Shown here in pieces: positions 1 to 8,743 of a DNA stretch of 64,000 nt; position 1 is the first letter of the stretch; the number at the start of each line of letters is the position of its first letter. The notes below the pieces were generated by a model, which saw only the letters and a list, made by a program, of their open reading frames with translations, was not told where the DNA came from and ran no database searches. Where the stretch lies: the NCBI GenBank assembly GCA_013001295.1, contig JABDMW010000017.1:80788-144787 (forward strand), given 5' to 3'. The stretch comes from Hyphomonadaceae bacterium (GTDB lineage Bacteria; Pseudomonadota; Alphaproteobacteria; Caulobacterales; Maricaulaceae). The position numbers and the translations under genes are program-made.

Positions 1-437
1 GTCGCATGATCGCGGGAAATGCGGGTATCCTTTTGTCCAAAGTCGAATACGTCAAAACCGGTGGCGCGCGTAAATTCCTGATTATTGACGCTGCCATGAA
101 TGATCTTATCCGACCGGCGCTGTATAACGCCCACCATGACATCGAACCCGTAGCACAACGTAACAGCGACGGAATAACGACACCCTGTGACGTCGTTGGA
201 CCGGTCTGCGAGACAGGTGACACATTCACGGAACAGCGCGATCTACCTGACATGCAGGCCGGCGATCTATTGGTCATCCATTCAGCCGGCGCATACGGAG
301 CCGTTCAATCCAGCCAGTATAACACTAGGCCCCTTATTCCGGAGGTGTTGGTGAGTGGCGATCAGTTTAAAGTCGTGCGCGAACGCCCGAAGGTCGAAGA
401 TATTCTGAAAACGGAAAACATTCCGGATTGGGTCTAG
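1..437 (+). CDS. lysA: Diaminopimelate decarboxylase, C-terminal part (partial)
   Basis: This is the C-terminal ~145 residues of a PLP-dependent diaminopimelate decarboxylase, the last step of lysine synthesis. The frame is open to the left edge, so the N-terminus is outside the window. It shows the family C-terminal beta-domain motifs: VGPVCETGD, which carries the Cys/Glu contributed to the partner active site, and the AGAYGAVQSSQYN segment whose Tyr contacts PLP. The listed ATG at base 6 is internal. The stop overlaps the 3' end of the convergent tatC by four bases. The identification is secure from these motifs. Confidence 0.93.
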   Translation, partial: RMIAGNAGILLSKVEYVKTGGARKFLIIDAAMNDLIRPALYNAHHDIEPVAQRNSDGITTPCDVVGPVCETGDTFTEQRDLPDMQAGDLLVIHSAGAYGAVQSSQYNTRPLIPEVLVSGDQFKVVRERPKVEDILKTENIPDWV

Positions 438-1267
438 GCCGCCGCCGCGTCCAATTCGTCCGCTTTTTTCTCGATCAATCGAACACTGACAATGGAAATC
501 TCATACAATAGATAAATAGCGCCGCCCAACAGGATTTGTGACATGGGATCGGGAGGTGTGGCGATTGCGGCAAAGGCGGCAATCCCGACGATCGCATAAC
601 GCCGTCCCTTCTTTAGTCCAGCGGAACTGACGACGCCAATCCGGCCAAGCAATGTCAAAACCACCGGCAGTTGGAAGGACAGCCCGAATGCCAAGAACAT
701 CGTCGTGGCCAATTTAAGGTATTCGCTGACCTTAGGAAGCAGAGAGATACTTTGACCATCATTGATGGCTTGTTCCTGGCTTAAACCAAACGCCAGGACG
801 AAAGGCAGAACAAAGTTGAAGACCAATGCGGCGCCGAGAATAAACAAGATCGGCGAAATGATCAGATACGGCAAAAACGCCCCACGCTCATTCTTGTACA
901 GGCCTGGCGCCACAAACCGGTAAATTTGATAGGCGATAACAGGAAAGGCCAGCAATATCGCCCCAAACAGGGCCAATTTCAATTTTACGAAGAAAAACTC
1001 CAAAACTTGCGTATAGATGAGATCGCCTTCGAGCAGCGCTTTTCCTTCTGCTGCCCGGTCGGCATTCACCCGGTCGAGGGCCACATTGAACGGATGAACC
1101 AGGAATTCGAATATTGGCTCGACGAAAAACAGGCAAATAACGAAACCGACGATGATCGCACCGATAGATTTAATCAATCGTTCGCGAAGTTCATTGAGAT
1201 GGTCCAGTAAGGGCGCCTTGCTGGCGTCGACTTCATCGTCGATTTCAGATTCTATTTTCTCAGCCAT
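434..1267 (-). CDS. tatC: Sec-independent protein translocase TatC
   Basis: This is the multi-pass inner-membrane receptor of the twin-arginine pathway, which exports folded cofactor-containing proteins. It is about 277 residues with six predicted membrane helices. The family N-terminal signature LLDHLNELRERL and the FVAPGLYKNERGAFLP segment are both visible. The track starts at a GTG (1273), but the ATG two codons later has AAGGG at good spacing and gives MAEKIESE, so I use 1267. The start lies inside the end of tatB, indicating translational coupling in a tatABC operon. The long acidic N-terminal extension before the signature is mildly unusual. Confidence 0.95.
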   Translation of the reverse strand: MAEKIESEIDDEVDASKAPLLDHLNELRERLIKSIGAIIVGFVICLFFVEPIFEFLVHPFNVALDRVNADRAAEGKALLEGDLIYTQVLEFFFVKLKLALFGAILLAFPVIAYQIYRFVAPGLYKNERGAFLPYLIISPILFILGAALVFNFVLPFVLAFGLSQEQAINDGQSISLLPKVSEYLKLATTMFLAFGLSFQLPVVLTLLGRIGVVSSAGLKKGRRYAIVGIAAFAAIATPPDPMSQILLGGAIYLLYEISIVSVRLIEKKADELDAAAA

Positions 1268-1622
1268 CGTCACCCTTTTTCACAGGTTTTGATGTTTTTG
1301 TTTGCGATGTGACTTTGGCTATATCCGTGCTGTCTCTAAGATCCCGATCCAAAGCCCGCATATCTTCTTCGAAGGCCTCATCTGACAAGTTCGACATTTT
1401 CCCGAGGGATTTGAGTTCTTCGATTTCCTTGCGCAATTCCGCCATCTCATCATCAGCGCCGATTTGATTGAAAGCGTCTTTAAATTCCTGACCCATGGCT
1501 TTGATTTTACCGAAGAAATTACCCGCTTTACGCATCATCACAGGCAAGTCCTTAGGACCAACCACAATGAGCGCCAAAATGGCGATCAAAAGCATTTCTG
1601 CAAAACCGATTTGCGGGATCAT
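1260..1622 (-). CDS. tatB: Sec-independent protein translocase subunit TatB
   Basis: This is a 120-residue Tat component that forms the substrate-receptor complex with TatC. It has one N-terminal membrane helix (about residues 5-22) ending in the family VGPKDLPVMMRKAG hinge. An amphipathic helix and a charged, partly coiled C-terminal tail follow. The VGP(K/E)xLP hinge marks it as TatB rather than TatA. It lies between tatA (30 bases upstream) and tatC (overlapping), the normal operon order. The tail is Lys-rich, which is common in alphaproteobacteria. Confidence 0.94.
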   Translation of the reverse strand: MIPQIGFAEMLLIAILALIVVGPKDLPVMMRKAGNFFGKIKAMGQEFKDAFNQIGADDEMAELRKEIEELKSLGKMSNLSDEAFEEDMRALDRDLRDSTDIAKVTSQTKTSKPVKKGDDG

Positions 1623-1652
1623 TTGATATTCCCTCCGCCTAAATTGACGAAG

Positions 1653-1865
1653 TTACTTCTTTTTGTCGTCTTTAGGAGGTGTGACATCGATGGCATCATC
1701 TGCCTTGTCAGAATTCGCATCAGGGTCTTCCTTCAGTCCCTTTTTAAAGCTGGTGATGCCTTTTGCGACATCGCCCATAATGGACGAAATTTTACCCCGG
1801 CCGCCAAACAGCAGGATAAACAAAATTCCGACGATTAATAATTGTATTGGTCCAACAGCACCCAT
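1653..1865 (-). CDS. tatA: Sec-independent protein translocase subunit TatA
   Basis: This is a 70-residue pore-forming Tat component. It has a single N-terminal membrane helix, then the [18 protein letters not shown] hinge and amphipathic helix typical of alphaproteobacterial TatA, then an acidic tail ending PPKDDKKK. The track begins seven codons upstream. I place the start at the ATG giving MGAVGPIQ because AGGAG sits six bases before it. It is the first gene of tatABC, with an 85-base gap from the upstream membrane-protein gene. Confidence 0.94.
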   Translation of the reverse strand: MGAVGPIQLLIVGILFILLFGGRGKISSIMGDVAKGITSFKKGLKEDPDANSDKADDAIDVTPPKDDKKK

Positions 1866-1950
1866 TGTAATCTCCTTTGAGGGCAAGAACCCCTTTTGTT
1901 ATACTTAAGACTTTAAAAGACTGTGTTCAAGCGGGAGATAGATGATTTAA

Positions 1951-2697
1951 CTAACACTTTTGTGGCACTAAGCGTAGAATATCATGAATATTCTGCTCGG
2001 CAGCCTCGTCGCCGATCGGCTTTTTGACCGTTGTGGCTTTCCATTTAGCGACCCAGTTCCCGGCGTCGGTTTCCCATTCGGCATTAAAAATAATATCATC
2101 TTCCGGCAAACGGATGACCATACGCATCAGACGGTCATCTTTGGCGCCAAGGGCTTTGGATGTAGAAAATTCCTCATTGTCTGCGGCAACAAAAACGGGG
2201 ATTTCTCCGCCACCGAAATCAACATTGAGTTCACATATTCTGCCCTCGTGTCCGCCCAATTTCCGCCTGAACATCCGGTCTTTAATTCCGTTTGGCTCAG
2301 TTGGCTCCATTTCCGTTAAAACAGCAAAGGCAATCTCTGACAGTCTGTTGAGGCTTTCCTGGTCCGTCGTCGGAACAACCAGTCGGTTCATCACTTCGGA
2401 TGTCGCATCTTTAACTTTATCCGTGCCGGCTTTGGCCACGTCCGTGACGCTTTCAGCCGCGTTCCCCACAACCCGCGCTGGTGCCGACACCATTTTGTAG
2501 ATACCGTAGCCGCCACCGAGAACCGCCAGCGCAACAATAGCCATAGCTACCCATTTTATGGTGCTCATCACATTGCTGGCGTTTTCCATGGTCGTATTGG
2601 CTTTGTCGACCGTCGCGCTTGCCTTTTCGACCACGATTTTAACGGTTGGCTGTTTGGGTTTGTTATTATCGGTGCCGTTTTCGGGTTCGTCGCTCAT
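1951..2697 (-). CDS. Hypothetical single-pass membrane protein
   Basis: I do not recognise a family for this 248-residue protein. The N-terminal ~45 residues are polar, with VEKASATVDKANTTMENAS helical repeats suggestive of a short coiled coil. One membrane helix follows (about residues 49-68, WVAMAIVALAVLGGGYGIYK). Next is an Ala/Val/Lys helical linker and a mixed alpha/beta C-terminal domain of about 140 residues, probably periplasmic. It lies between scpB (12 bases upstream) and tatA on the same strand, so it is probably co-transcribed with the scp genes. Function is unknown. Confidence 0.75.
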   Translation of the reverse strand: MSDEPENGTDNNKPKQPTVKIVVEKASATVDKANTTMENASNVMSTIKWVAMAIVALAVLGGGYGIYKMVSAPARVVGNAAESVTDVAKAGTDKVKDATSEVMNRLVVPTTDQESLNRLSEIAFAVLTEMEPTEPNGIKDRMFRRKLGGHEGRICELNVDFGGGEIPVFVAADNEEFSTSKALGAKDDRLMRMVIRLPEDDIIFNAEWETDAGNWVAKWKATTVKKPIGDEAAEQNIHDILRLVPQKC

Positions 2698-2708
2698 TAT
2701 ACTCTCAT

Positions 2709-3464
2709 CTAAGCTTCGAAATCACTTTCCTCATCATCGTGCATGAAGTCCATAACGAATTCGCTCTCGTCTTCATCGTCGATGGGATCCTCGTCTATGT
2801 CCATTGATATCATAGGCGTTGGTACTTCAAAATCTTTGGGCAAGCGTGAATCCAATAAACCTGCTGCTTTCAAATCCTCCTTGCCCGGCAAATCACTTAA
2901 CTCTTCCATATTGAAGTGAGCGAGAAAAGCTTCGGTTGTTCCCAACGTCGTGGGACGACCCGGCGTGCGGCGACGGCCGCGATGGCGAACCCAACCCAAT
3001 TCCATCAATACATCAATCGTTCCGGAAGACACCGAAACGCCGCGAATATCTTCGATTTCCGGGCGCGTTACCGGCTGGTGATATGCGATAATCGCCAAGG
3101 TTTCGAGGGCCGCCTTTGAGAGTTTTCGCGGTGTTTCTTTAATATCGATCATGTGAGGTTCGAGATCGGGAGCAGTTTGAAAACGCCAACGATCCGCAAC
3201 CCGCACCAAATTCATACCCCGACCAGCATAATCGCGTGATAACCGCGCGAGTAAGGCACCGACATCGCAATCATCCGGCATTCGCTCGCGCAAGGTTGCA
3301 ATATCAATCGGTTCAACGGCTGCGAAGAGTAAGGCCTCAAGCAACCTTAACTCATGGTCAATATCAGGTGCTGATTTCAAGCGATCATTGAGGCGGATGA
3401 CATCCTCTTCAATTCCTGCGGCCGCTTTTTCTACGCGGGAAGCTTTCTTCTGATTGTCAGCCAT
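2709..3464 (-). CDS. scpB: Segregation and condensation protein B
   Basis: This is a kleisin-associated winged-helix subunit of the SMC-ScpAB condensin that organises the chromosome. It shows the ScpB core LRLLEALLFAAVEPI followed by KLSKAALETLAIIAYHQPVTRPEIEDIRGV, the tandem winged-helix signature. The C-terminus is an acidic tail (DEDPIDDEDESEF). The track starts at 3488, but the ATG at 3464 (MADNQKK) has AAGGA at good spacing. It overlaps the end of scpA by eight bases, so the two are translationally coupled. The length of about 251 residues is slightly above average because of the tail. Confidence 0.94.
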   Translation of the reverse strand: MADNQKKASRVEKAAAGIEEDVIRLNDRLKSAPDIDHELRLLEALLFAAVEPIDIATLRERMPDDCDVGALLARLSRDYAGRGMNLVRVADRWRFQTAPDLEPHMIDIKETPRKLSKAALETLAIIAYHQPVTRPEIEDIRGVSVSSGTIDVLMELGWVRHRGRRRTPGRPTTLGTTEAFLAHFNMEELSDLPGKEDLKAAGLLDSRLPKDFEVPTPMISMDIDEDPIDDEDESEFVMDFMHDDEESDFEA

Positions 3465-4284
3465 GATTTTCCTTCGTTTGTTCAGCATCGCGATCTGCGC
3501 TTCTTAAAAAAATTGGGTCAAAAGCCTTGCTTTGGCGAATTTCCAACTTGCCCTCTTTGGCCAGCTCCAGACCGGCAAGGAAGGAACTGGCTTTGATGGA
3601 TCGTACGGGGAGCGGCTCACCGAATTCATTGCTCGCGGGCAATAAATCTTCAAACGACATCCATTCGAGACTGATTCCGAGCGCGCGCGACAGCCGCGAC
3701 CTGGCTTCATCCAAGGCCAAAACCAATGGTTTGGGGAGTTTAACATCGCGTATTGTCGCCTGGGACCGGATGTCACCATAGGCTTTAATGATATCGAACA
3801 TTTCCGCTTGATAGAGCGGCGACGTCCGGGACCGTAAACCCTCGGGTGCGCCGCGAACGAATACAGACTGTCCGGTAACAGGAAGCTTGAAAAACGATTC
3901 TGCAGCTCTGCGCATGGCCTCTAAACGCTGCAACCGAAATGCCAGATGCGCGGCGAGCTCTTCCGCCTCCGGCAATTGATCTTCGCCTTCGACTTTTGGC
4001 AAGATCAGTCTGGATTTCAGATAGGCAAGCCAGGATGCCATCACAAGATAATCGGCTGCGAGCTCTATCCGCAAATCCTGAGCAGATTTGATAAAGGCGA
4101 TATATTGTTCTGCCAATTCCAAGATAGAGATGCGCGCAAGATCGACTTTTTGCATGCGGGCGAGTTCCAAGAGGAGATGCAACGGCCCTTCATACCCGTC
4201 GATATCGAGGATGAGCGCCCTGCCCTCATCGGCAGCGTCATCCGCCGCTTCGAACTCCAGTGCGGATTGGAGATCGTCAATCAT
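3457..4284 (-). CDS. scpA: Segregation and condensation protein A
   Basis: This is the kleisin subunit bridging SMC heads in the bacterial condensin. The 275-residue protein has the N-terminal signature YEGPLHLLLELARMQKVDL and the YLVMASWLAYLKSRLILP helix. The C-terminal winged helix is around SFLAGLELAKEGKLEIRQ. The start overlaps the end of nagZ by four bases and the end overlaps scpB, giving the alphaproteobacterial nagZ-scpA-scpB order. Confidence 0.95.
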   Translation of the reverse strand: MIDDLQSALEFEAADDAADEGRALILDIDGYEGPLHLLLELARMQKVDLARISILELAEQYIAFIKSAQDLRIELAADYLVMASWLAYLKSRLILPKVEGEDQLPEAEELAAHLAFRLQRLEAMRRAAESFFKLPVTGQSVFVRGAPEGLRSRTSPLYQAEMFDIIKAYGDIRSQATIRDVKLPKPLVLALDEARSRLSRALGISLEWMSFEDLLPASNEFGEPLPVRSIKASSFLAGLELAKEGKLEIRQSKAFDPIFLRSADRDAEQTKENHG

Positions 4285-5318
4285 ACGAATGTTTCAGCGA
4301 ATCTATCTGACGTTTTCATAATGTCTTGATACTCTGCATAGCCAGCGTGCGCATCAAAACTTTCCACATAATCGCAAACATTTTCAGAAATTCGCGCTCT
4401 TTCCAGGCTTTTTCCGCGTAATTTGCCCAATCCTTTGGCAACTTTCACCATGGCAGGAAGTTTTCCACTGCATTGTAAAACGACGTCGCAGCCCGCTTTG
4501 AGGCTCGCCTGTGTCAAATATGTCAGATCGCCTTTTAAGGCTTTCATATCAAGATCATCGGTCATTACGAGACCTTGATATCCGATATTCTCCCGAACAA
4601 CAGATGCCATCGCTGTTTTAGACATCGTAACAGGATTATCCGGATCCACTCGCTTTAAGACTACGTGCGCCGTCATCGCAGCCGGCGCATCATTGAAAGC
4701 CTTGAAAGGGCCAAAATCGGTTGCATTGAGCTTGTCCAACGGCTCGTAAATCACCGGCAATTCTTTGTGACTGTCAACAGTGGCACGCCCGTGCCCGGGG
4801 ATATGCTTGATGACCGGAAGCACACCGCCGGCCATAAGCCCGGACATACAGGCATTGGCCAGTGTGATTGTTGTAATTTCCGATCCTTGCGAAAACGCCC
4901 GGTCCGAGATGATCGGATCCGCCCCGTCAACAGGGAGATCAAGTACCGGAGCACAATTGGCCGAAATGCCAACGCTGCGAAGTTCGTCGGCGATAAGCCG
5001 GTAGTTGAGCCACGTCGCGCGCAACGCCGCGCCCTCACTTTCTCGGTACAAATCGCCAAAAATCCGGGCGCTTGGCATTTTGCGCCAATGGGGCGGTTTT
5101 AAGCGTTGTACCCGTCCGCCTTCCTGATCGACAAAAATGAGGGCGTTGCGACCGACGCTGGATCTGAGATCAGCACAAAGTTTGCGGACTTGATCCGGTG
5201 TTTCAATATTACGTGAAAAAAGAATAAAGGCCCAAGGATTGCAATCCCGGAAAAACGCAGATTCGCCTGGCGATAATGAAGGACCCTGGCAGCCAAAAAT
5301 TGCTGCTGCTTCGCTCAT
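4281..5318 (-). CDS. nagZ: Beta-N-acetylhexosaminidase NagZ
   Basis: This is a GH3-family cytosolic enzyme that removes N-acetylglucosamine from anhydromuropeptides during cell-wall recycling. The 345-residue length is typical. The family motif KHIPGHGRATVDSHKELP carries the catalytic His/Asp dyad loop, and the nucleophile region is VMTDDLDMKAL. FVDQEGGRVQRLKPP near residue 65 is the conserved substrate loop. It overlaps the SPOR-domain gene upstream and scpA downstream by four bases each, so these genes form one coupled unit. Confidence 0.95.
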   Translation of the reverse strand: MSEAAAIFGCQGPSLSPGESAFFRDCNPWAFILFSRNIETPDQVRKLCADLRSSVGRNALIFVDQEGGRVQRLKPPHWRKMPSARIFGDLYRESEGAALRATWLNYRLIADELRSVGISANCAPVLDLPVDGADPIISDRAFSQGSEITTITLANACMSGLMAGGVLPVIKHIPGHGRATVDSHKELPVIYEPLDKLNATDFGPFKAFNDAPAAMTAHVVLKRVDPDNPVTMSKTAMASVVRENIGYQGLVMTDDLDMKALKGDLTYLTQASLKAGCDVVLQCSGKLPAMVKVAKGLGKLRGKSLERARISENVCDYVESFDAHAGYAEYQDIMKTSDRFAETFV

Positions 5319-6103
5319 TTCGAGCTAATAATGCAATCCTGCCCGCGCGACTTTAACTGGTTACACATGTTCTGGGCTGCATCTTTATCCAAAAGGCCGC
5401 CTACGCGCAGCCGATAATATATGCCCCGTTCATTCAAATCCACGCGCTTTACATCAGCATAGTATGACGATGTGATAATATCGCCCATATTGGATGAAAG
5501 TTTGCCCCACAATCTGTTTGCTTCATCTTGCGAACGCAGCGACGCGACTTGAACGAAATAATTTCCTGATGTTGCCGGTGACGGTGGCGGCGATGTTGGA
5601 ATTTTCGCCGTCGATACGGGAACCCGAACTCGCGGCCCTTTGTCGACTTTGGGCTGTTCAACGGGCTCTGTAACAGGTGTCGTCGTCGACCCACCGGGTT
5701 CTTTGATCACCACATTCGCGGCCGGCTGTTTGACCTCGGCGGTTTTAGGAACCGACATTGGTGTTTCCGCCGGCGGAAGAACAGACACCTCGACCTCTGA
5801 GGTCGTTCCGTTTAAAACATCATATATTTCTTTGTCCTGGTTCGGCGTTTCTTCTCCGCCTCGTTCCAAAGGAACCTCTTTATACGGTTCTGCGTCCGCC
5901 AAAATGCGTGGTGTTTGATCCCGATCTCTCGTCCCGCTTGAAAATAATTTCATAATGATAAATGCCAAAAGCAGAAGAAATAAGAATCCCCCGACGAGCA
6001 TGACCATGCCCTTTCGGCTATTCTGCTCCCTGACATCAAATGGCTGTAACTTTTCCAGATCCGAGTCCGGCAGATAAGCGTCTTGTGGTTCGTTTTCCAT
6101 CAA
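5315..6103 (-). CDS. SPOR-domain cell-division/peptidoglycan-binding protein
   Basis: This is a 262-residue bitopic membrane protein. It has a short cytoplasmic N-terminus (DLEKLQPFDVREQNSRKG), one membrane helix (about residues 34-52), and a Pro/Thr/Val-rich periplasmic linker. The C-terminal SPOR domain begins NYFVQVASLRSQDEANRLW. SPOR domains bind denuded septal glycan, so a septal role is inferred. It begins the nagZ-scpAB run. The 253-base region upstream must hold its promoter, divergent from the Rieske gene. Confidence 0.88.
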   Translation of the reverse strand: MMENEPQDAYLPDSDLEKLQPFDVREQNSRKGMVMLVGGFLFLLLLAFIIMKLFSSGTRDRDQTPRILADAEPYKEVPLERGGEETPNQDKEIYDVLNGTTSEVEVSVLPPAETPMSVPKTAEVKQPAANVVIKEPGGSTTTPVTEPVEQPKVDKGPRVRVPVSTAKIPTSPPPSPATSGNYFVQVASLRSQDEANRLWGKLSSNMGDIITSSYYADVKRVDLNERGIYYRLRVGGLLDKDAAQNMCNQLKSRGQDCIISSK

Positions 6104-6356
6104 TAATCCTTTGCGCCCGCAAGTTTGTTCGTCTTTTCACCACAAAAAGTCGAATCAATAGCTTTCCGCACAATATATTACCGTCAGCTACTTAAGTACA
6201 AAAACTACGCTATTATGTCTATTTTATGGTTAAAAAGAGATTACGAAAAGGTGGCAAACTTCGGCGTACTATTATGACCAAATCGATTTAAGTCCCCAAT
6301 TTGAATTTCCGCTTATCATTTGAACTTGCCAATCGCGAAAATGGTGGATTGGTGTT

Positions 6357-7436
6357 GTGCAAATTGGAATTAGTCGGCATCATAGTTTTATGAGGGACTC
6401 GGCGAAACCATTGAAATCAGCAACAGCGTTAGATCCAAAATATTATATAAATTCAGACACTTATCATCATGAAGTAAACAAGATGATCCCAAAAGGCTGG
6501 CAAATTGTTGCGCCAGCGCAATCCGTTGGCGGCTCCGGAGACGTTATTGCACGTACGCTCGGTGACATTCCAATCATTATTGTCCGATCGCCCAGCGGCG
6601 CCCTGAACGGATTTTACAATATCTGCCCGCACCGCGCCGGTCCGCTTGCCATGTGTGACAAACGCGGCGCAAAAAGGTTGAGATGTGCATATCACGGCTG
6701 GGCATATGATTTTGATGGTCAGCTCAAATCGGCTCCGGAAATGAATGAAGCGGAAGATTTTGATGCGAGTGCCATTCAACTCACACCAATAAACGTCAAA
6801 GAATGGCACGGGATGATCTTTGCGAAAGCCGGGGACGGGCTGGAATTCGACACGGTTATTGCGGAAATAGATCAAATTGTGGGCGCTCAAATCGATGACA
6901 TGGTGTATCACTCGTCAATTGCCTACGACGTCAATGCCAATTGGAAGGTCTATATCGACAATTATCTGGAAGGGTATCACCTTCCCTTTGTACACCCCAG
7001 CCTTACGCAAGCCGTCGATTACAGTGTGTATATAACTGAACTTGGAAAATACTGGTCATTGCAACGCGCTCCGGTAGATGACGAAACGGGTGCATATGAG
7101 AGCGGTGAGGCGTTGTATTTCTTTATATACCCTAATACAATGCTCAATATTATGCCGGGTCGGTTACAAACAAACCGTGTCGTTCCAACCGGAATAAACA
7201 GATGCACAGTCGAATTCGACTTCTATTATTCTCCTGGGGTTGAGCGCCGGGCCCCCGCAGATATCGAATTTTCGGAACAGGTTCAGGAAGAAGACCGGCT
7301 TATCTGCGAGCACGTCCAAAAAGGCCTTGCTTCCGGAGTATATTCCCCCGGGCGCTTATCGCCCGCGCGTGAATCTGGTGTGTGGCACTGGCAAAACCTT
7401 CTCCGCGCCGACTATCTAAACGCTGATCTGCTGTGA
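6357..7436 (+). CDS. Rieske [2Fe-2S] aromatic-ring-hydroxylating-type oxygenase, alpha subunit
   Basis: This is a Rieske non-heme iron oxygenase of about 359 residues. The Rieske centre is CPH at 90-92 and CAYH at 110-113. The mononuclear iron site is DNYLEGYHLPFVH (His208, His213). It resembles the choline/betaine/carnitine monooxygenase branch more than aromatic dioxygenases, judging by the single-subunit organisation and the YLEGYH motif. The substrate is not determined. No reductase gene is adjacent. The track start is GTG; an ATG 33 bases later (MRDSAKP) is possible, and neither has a strong ribosome site. The stop overlaps the APC permease start (GTGACG), implying coupled expression with a transporter. 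Confidence 0.88.
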   Translation: MQIGISRHHSFMRDSAKPLKSATALDPKYYINSDTYHHEVNKMIPKGWQIVAPAQSVGGSGDVIARTLGDIPIIIVRSPSGALNGFYNICPHRAGPLAMCDKRGAKRLRCAYHGWAYDFDGQLKSAPEMNEAEDFDASAIQLTPINVKEWHGMIFAKAGDGLEFDTVIAEIDQIVGAQIDDMVYHSSIAYDVNANWKVYIDNYLEGYHLPFVHPSLTQAVDYSVYITELGKYWSLQRAPVDDETGAYESGEALYFFIYPNTMLNIMPGRLQTNRVVPTGINRCTVEFDFYYSPGVERRAPADIEFSEQVQEEDRLICEHVQKGLASGVYSPGRLSPARESGVWHWQNLLRADYLNADLL

Positions 7437-8743
7437 CGCGACCCCAAACACGCGAAAAACCATTAGGATTTTGGACATGTTGGTCGCTAACGGTGGGCAT
7501 AATGATTGGCTCGGGCATTTTCTTATTGCCCGCTGCTCTTGCCCCGTACGGCCTTTTAAGCTTTGCCGGTTGGATCCTTACAGCTGGCGGATCTATTTTT
7601 CTCGCTCTGGTTATTGCGCGCTTATCACACCGAACGTCGCGGTCCGGTGGCGTCTATATTTACGCTCAAGACGCATTTGGTGACCTGACAGGGTTTATGA
7701 TCGCTTGGGGATATTGGGCCGCATATTGGATATCGATACCCGCCATCGCGATTGCATTTGTCGGCTATTTGGGCGTCTTCATTCCAGGCCTTGATGACCA
7801 ACCTCAACATCAAGCAATGTACGCGCTCGCCCTCATTTGGGTACTGACATTCATCAATATGAGAAGTTTGAAGGGAGCCGGTTACACACAGCTTCTGATG
7901 ACGGCGCTAAAACTCATCCCTCTTGCCATTATTATCGTTTTGGGGGCGACGAATGGGGACGGCGCAAATCTCCCAGAAACGAACCCGAAGGACGTCTCAA
8001 TGCTGGGTGGCTTGGCAACAACGGCACTCCTCACAATGTGGGCATTCTCGGGCCTGGAAGCCGGTACTGTTCCGGCCGGCGATGTCGACGAGCCCCAGAA
8101 AACTATTCCCAAAGCCATACTTTTGGGCACGCTTACCGTCGCATTTGTGTATATAGCCTCGACCTATGCTGTGATGCGCCTGGTCCCAGCGGAAGTTCTC
8201 GTCAATTCGAAATCGCCATTTTCAGATGCTGCCATATCATTGGGACAATGGGGGCCGCATTTCATCGCCGCAGGGGCCCTTATATCAACTGCAGGTGCCC
8301 TGAACGGTGTCATATTCATCACCGGGCAAATGCCGATGGCCTTAGCGATTGACCGCATGGCGCCAAAAGTTTTGGCCACACGGAATGCATCCAACGCTCC
8401 TTATATTTCTTTGATTTTGGGATCGATTTTGGGTTCTCTGCTGCTATTGATGAATTATAATAAGGGATTGATCGGGATGTTCGTATTCCTGGCCATGATG
8501 AGTACTTTAGCTGTCCTGGTGCCATTGCTTTTTAGCGCTTTGGCAGACATGCGGTATTCTTGGAAAACGTCAAAACCGTGGATAGCTATTGCCATGATCG
8601 CTGCTCTTTACAGCGTATTCGCTATCCTGGGATCCGGTATTGAGGTCATCGGCTGGGGTCTGGTCCTCTTCGCCGTCGGTGTTCCAGTTTATTACTGGAT
8701 CCGCAAAACGAATTTACAGGCAAAAACTACAGATACCCTGTAA
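7433..8743 (+). CDS. APC-family amino acid/amine permease
   Basis: This is an inner-membrane amino acid-polyamine-organocation transporter of 436 residues with about twelve membrane helices. The helix-1 signature MIGSGIFLLPAALAPYG is the APC substrate-binding GSG motif, and WAFSGLEAGTVPAGDV matches helix 6. It overlaps the upstream Rieske oxygenase by four bases, so it probably imports that enzyme's substrate or a related amine; this is inferred from context only. It resembles AdiC/PotE-like members. Its 3' end overlaps the convergent dgt gene by 17 bases. Confidence 0.88.
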   Translation: MTRPQTREKPLGFWTCWSLTVGIMIGSGIFLLPAALAPYGLLSFAGWILTAGGSIFLALVIARLSHRTSRSGGVYIYAQDAFGDLTGFMIAWGYWAAYWISIPAIAIAFVGYLGVFIPGLDDQPQHQAMYALALIWVLTFINMRSLKGAGYTQLLMTALKLIPLAIIIVLGATNGDGANLPETNPKDVSMLGGLATTALLTMWAFSGLEAGTVPAGDVDEPQKTIPKAILLGTLTVAFVYIASTYAVMRLVPAEVLVNSKSPFSDAAISLGQWGPHFIAAGALISTAGALNGVIFITGQMPMALAIDRMAPKVLATRNASNAPYISLILGSILGSLLLLMNYNKGLIGMFVFLAMMSTLAVLVPLLFSALADMRYSWKTSKPWIAIAMIAALYSVFAILGSGIEVIGWGLVLFAVGVPVYYWIRKTNLQAKTTDTL

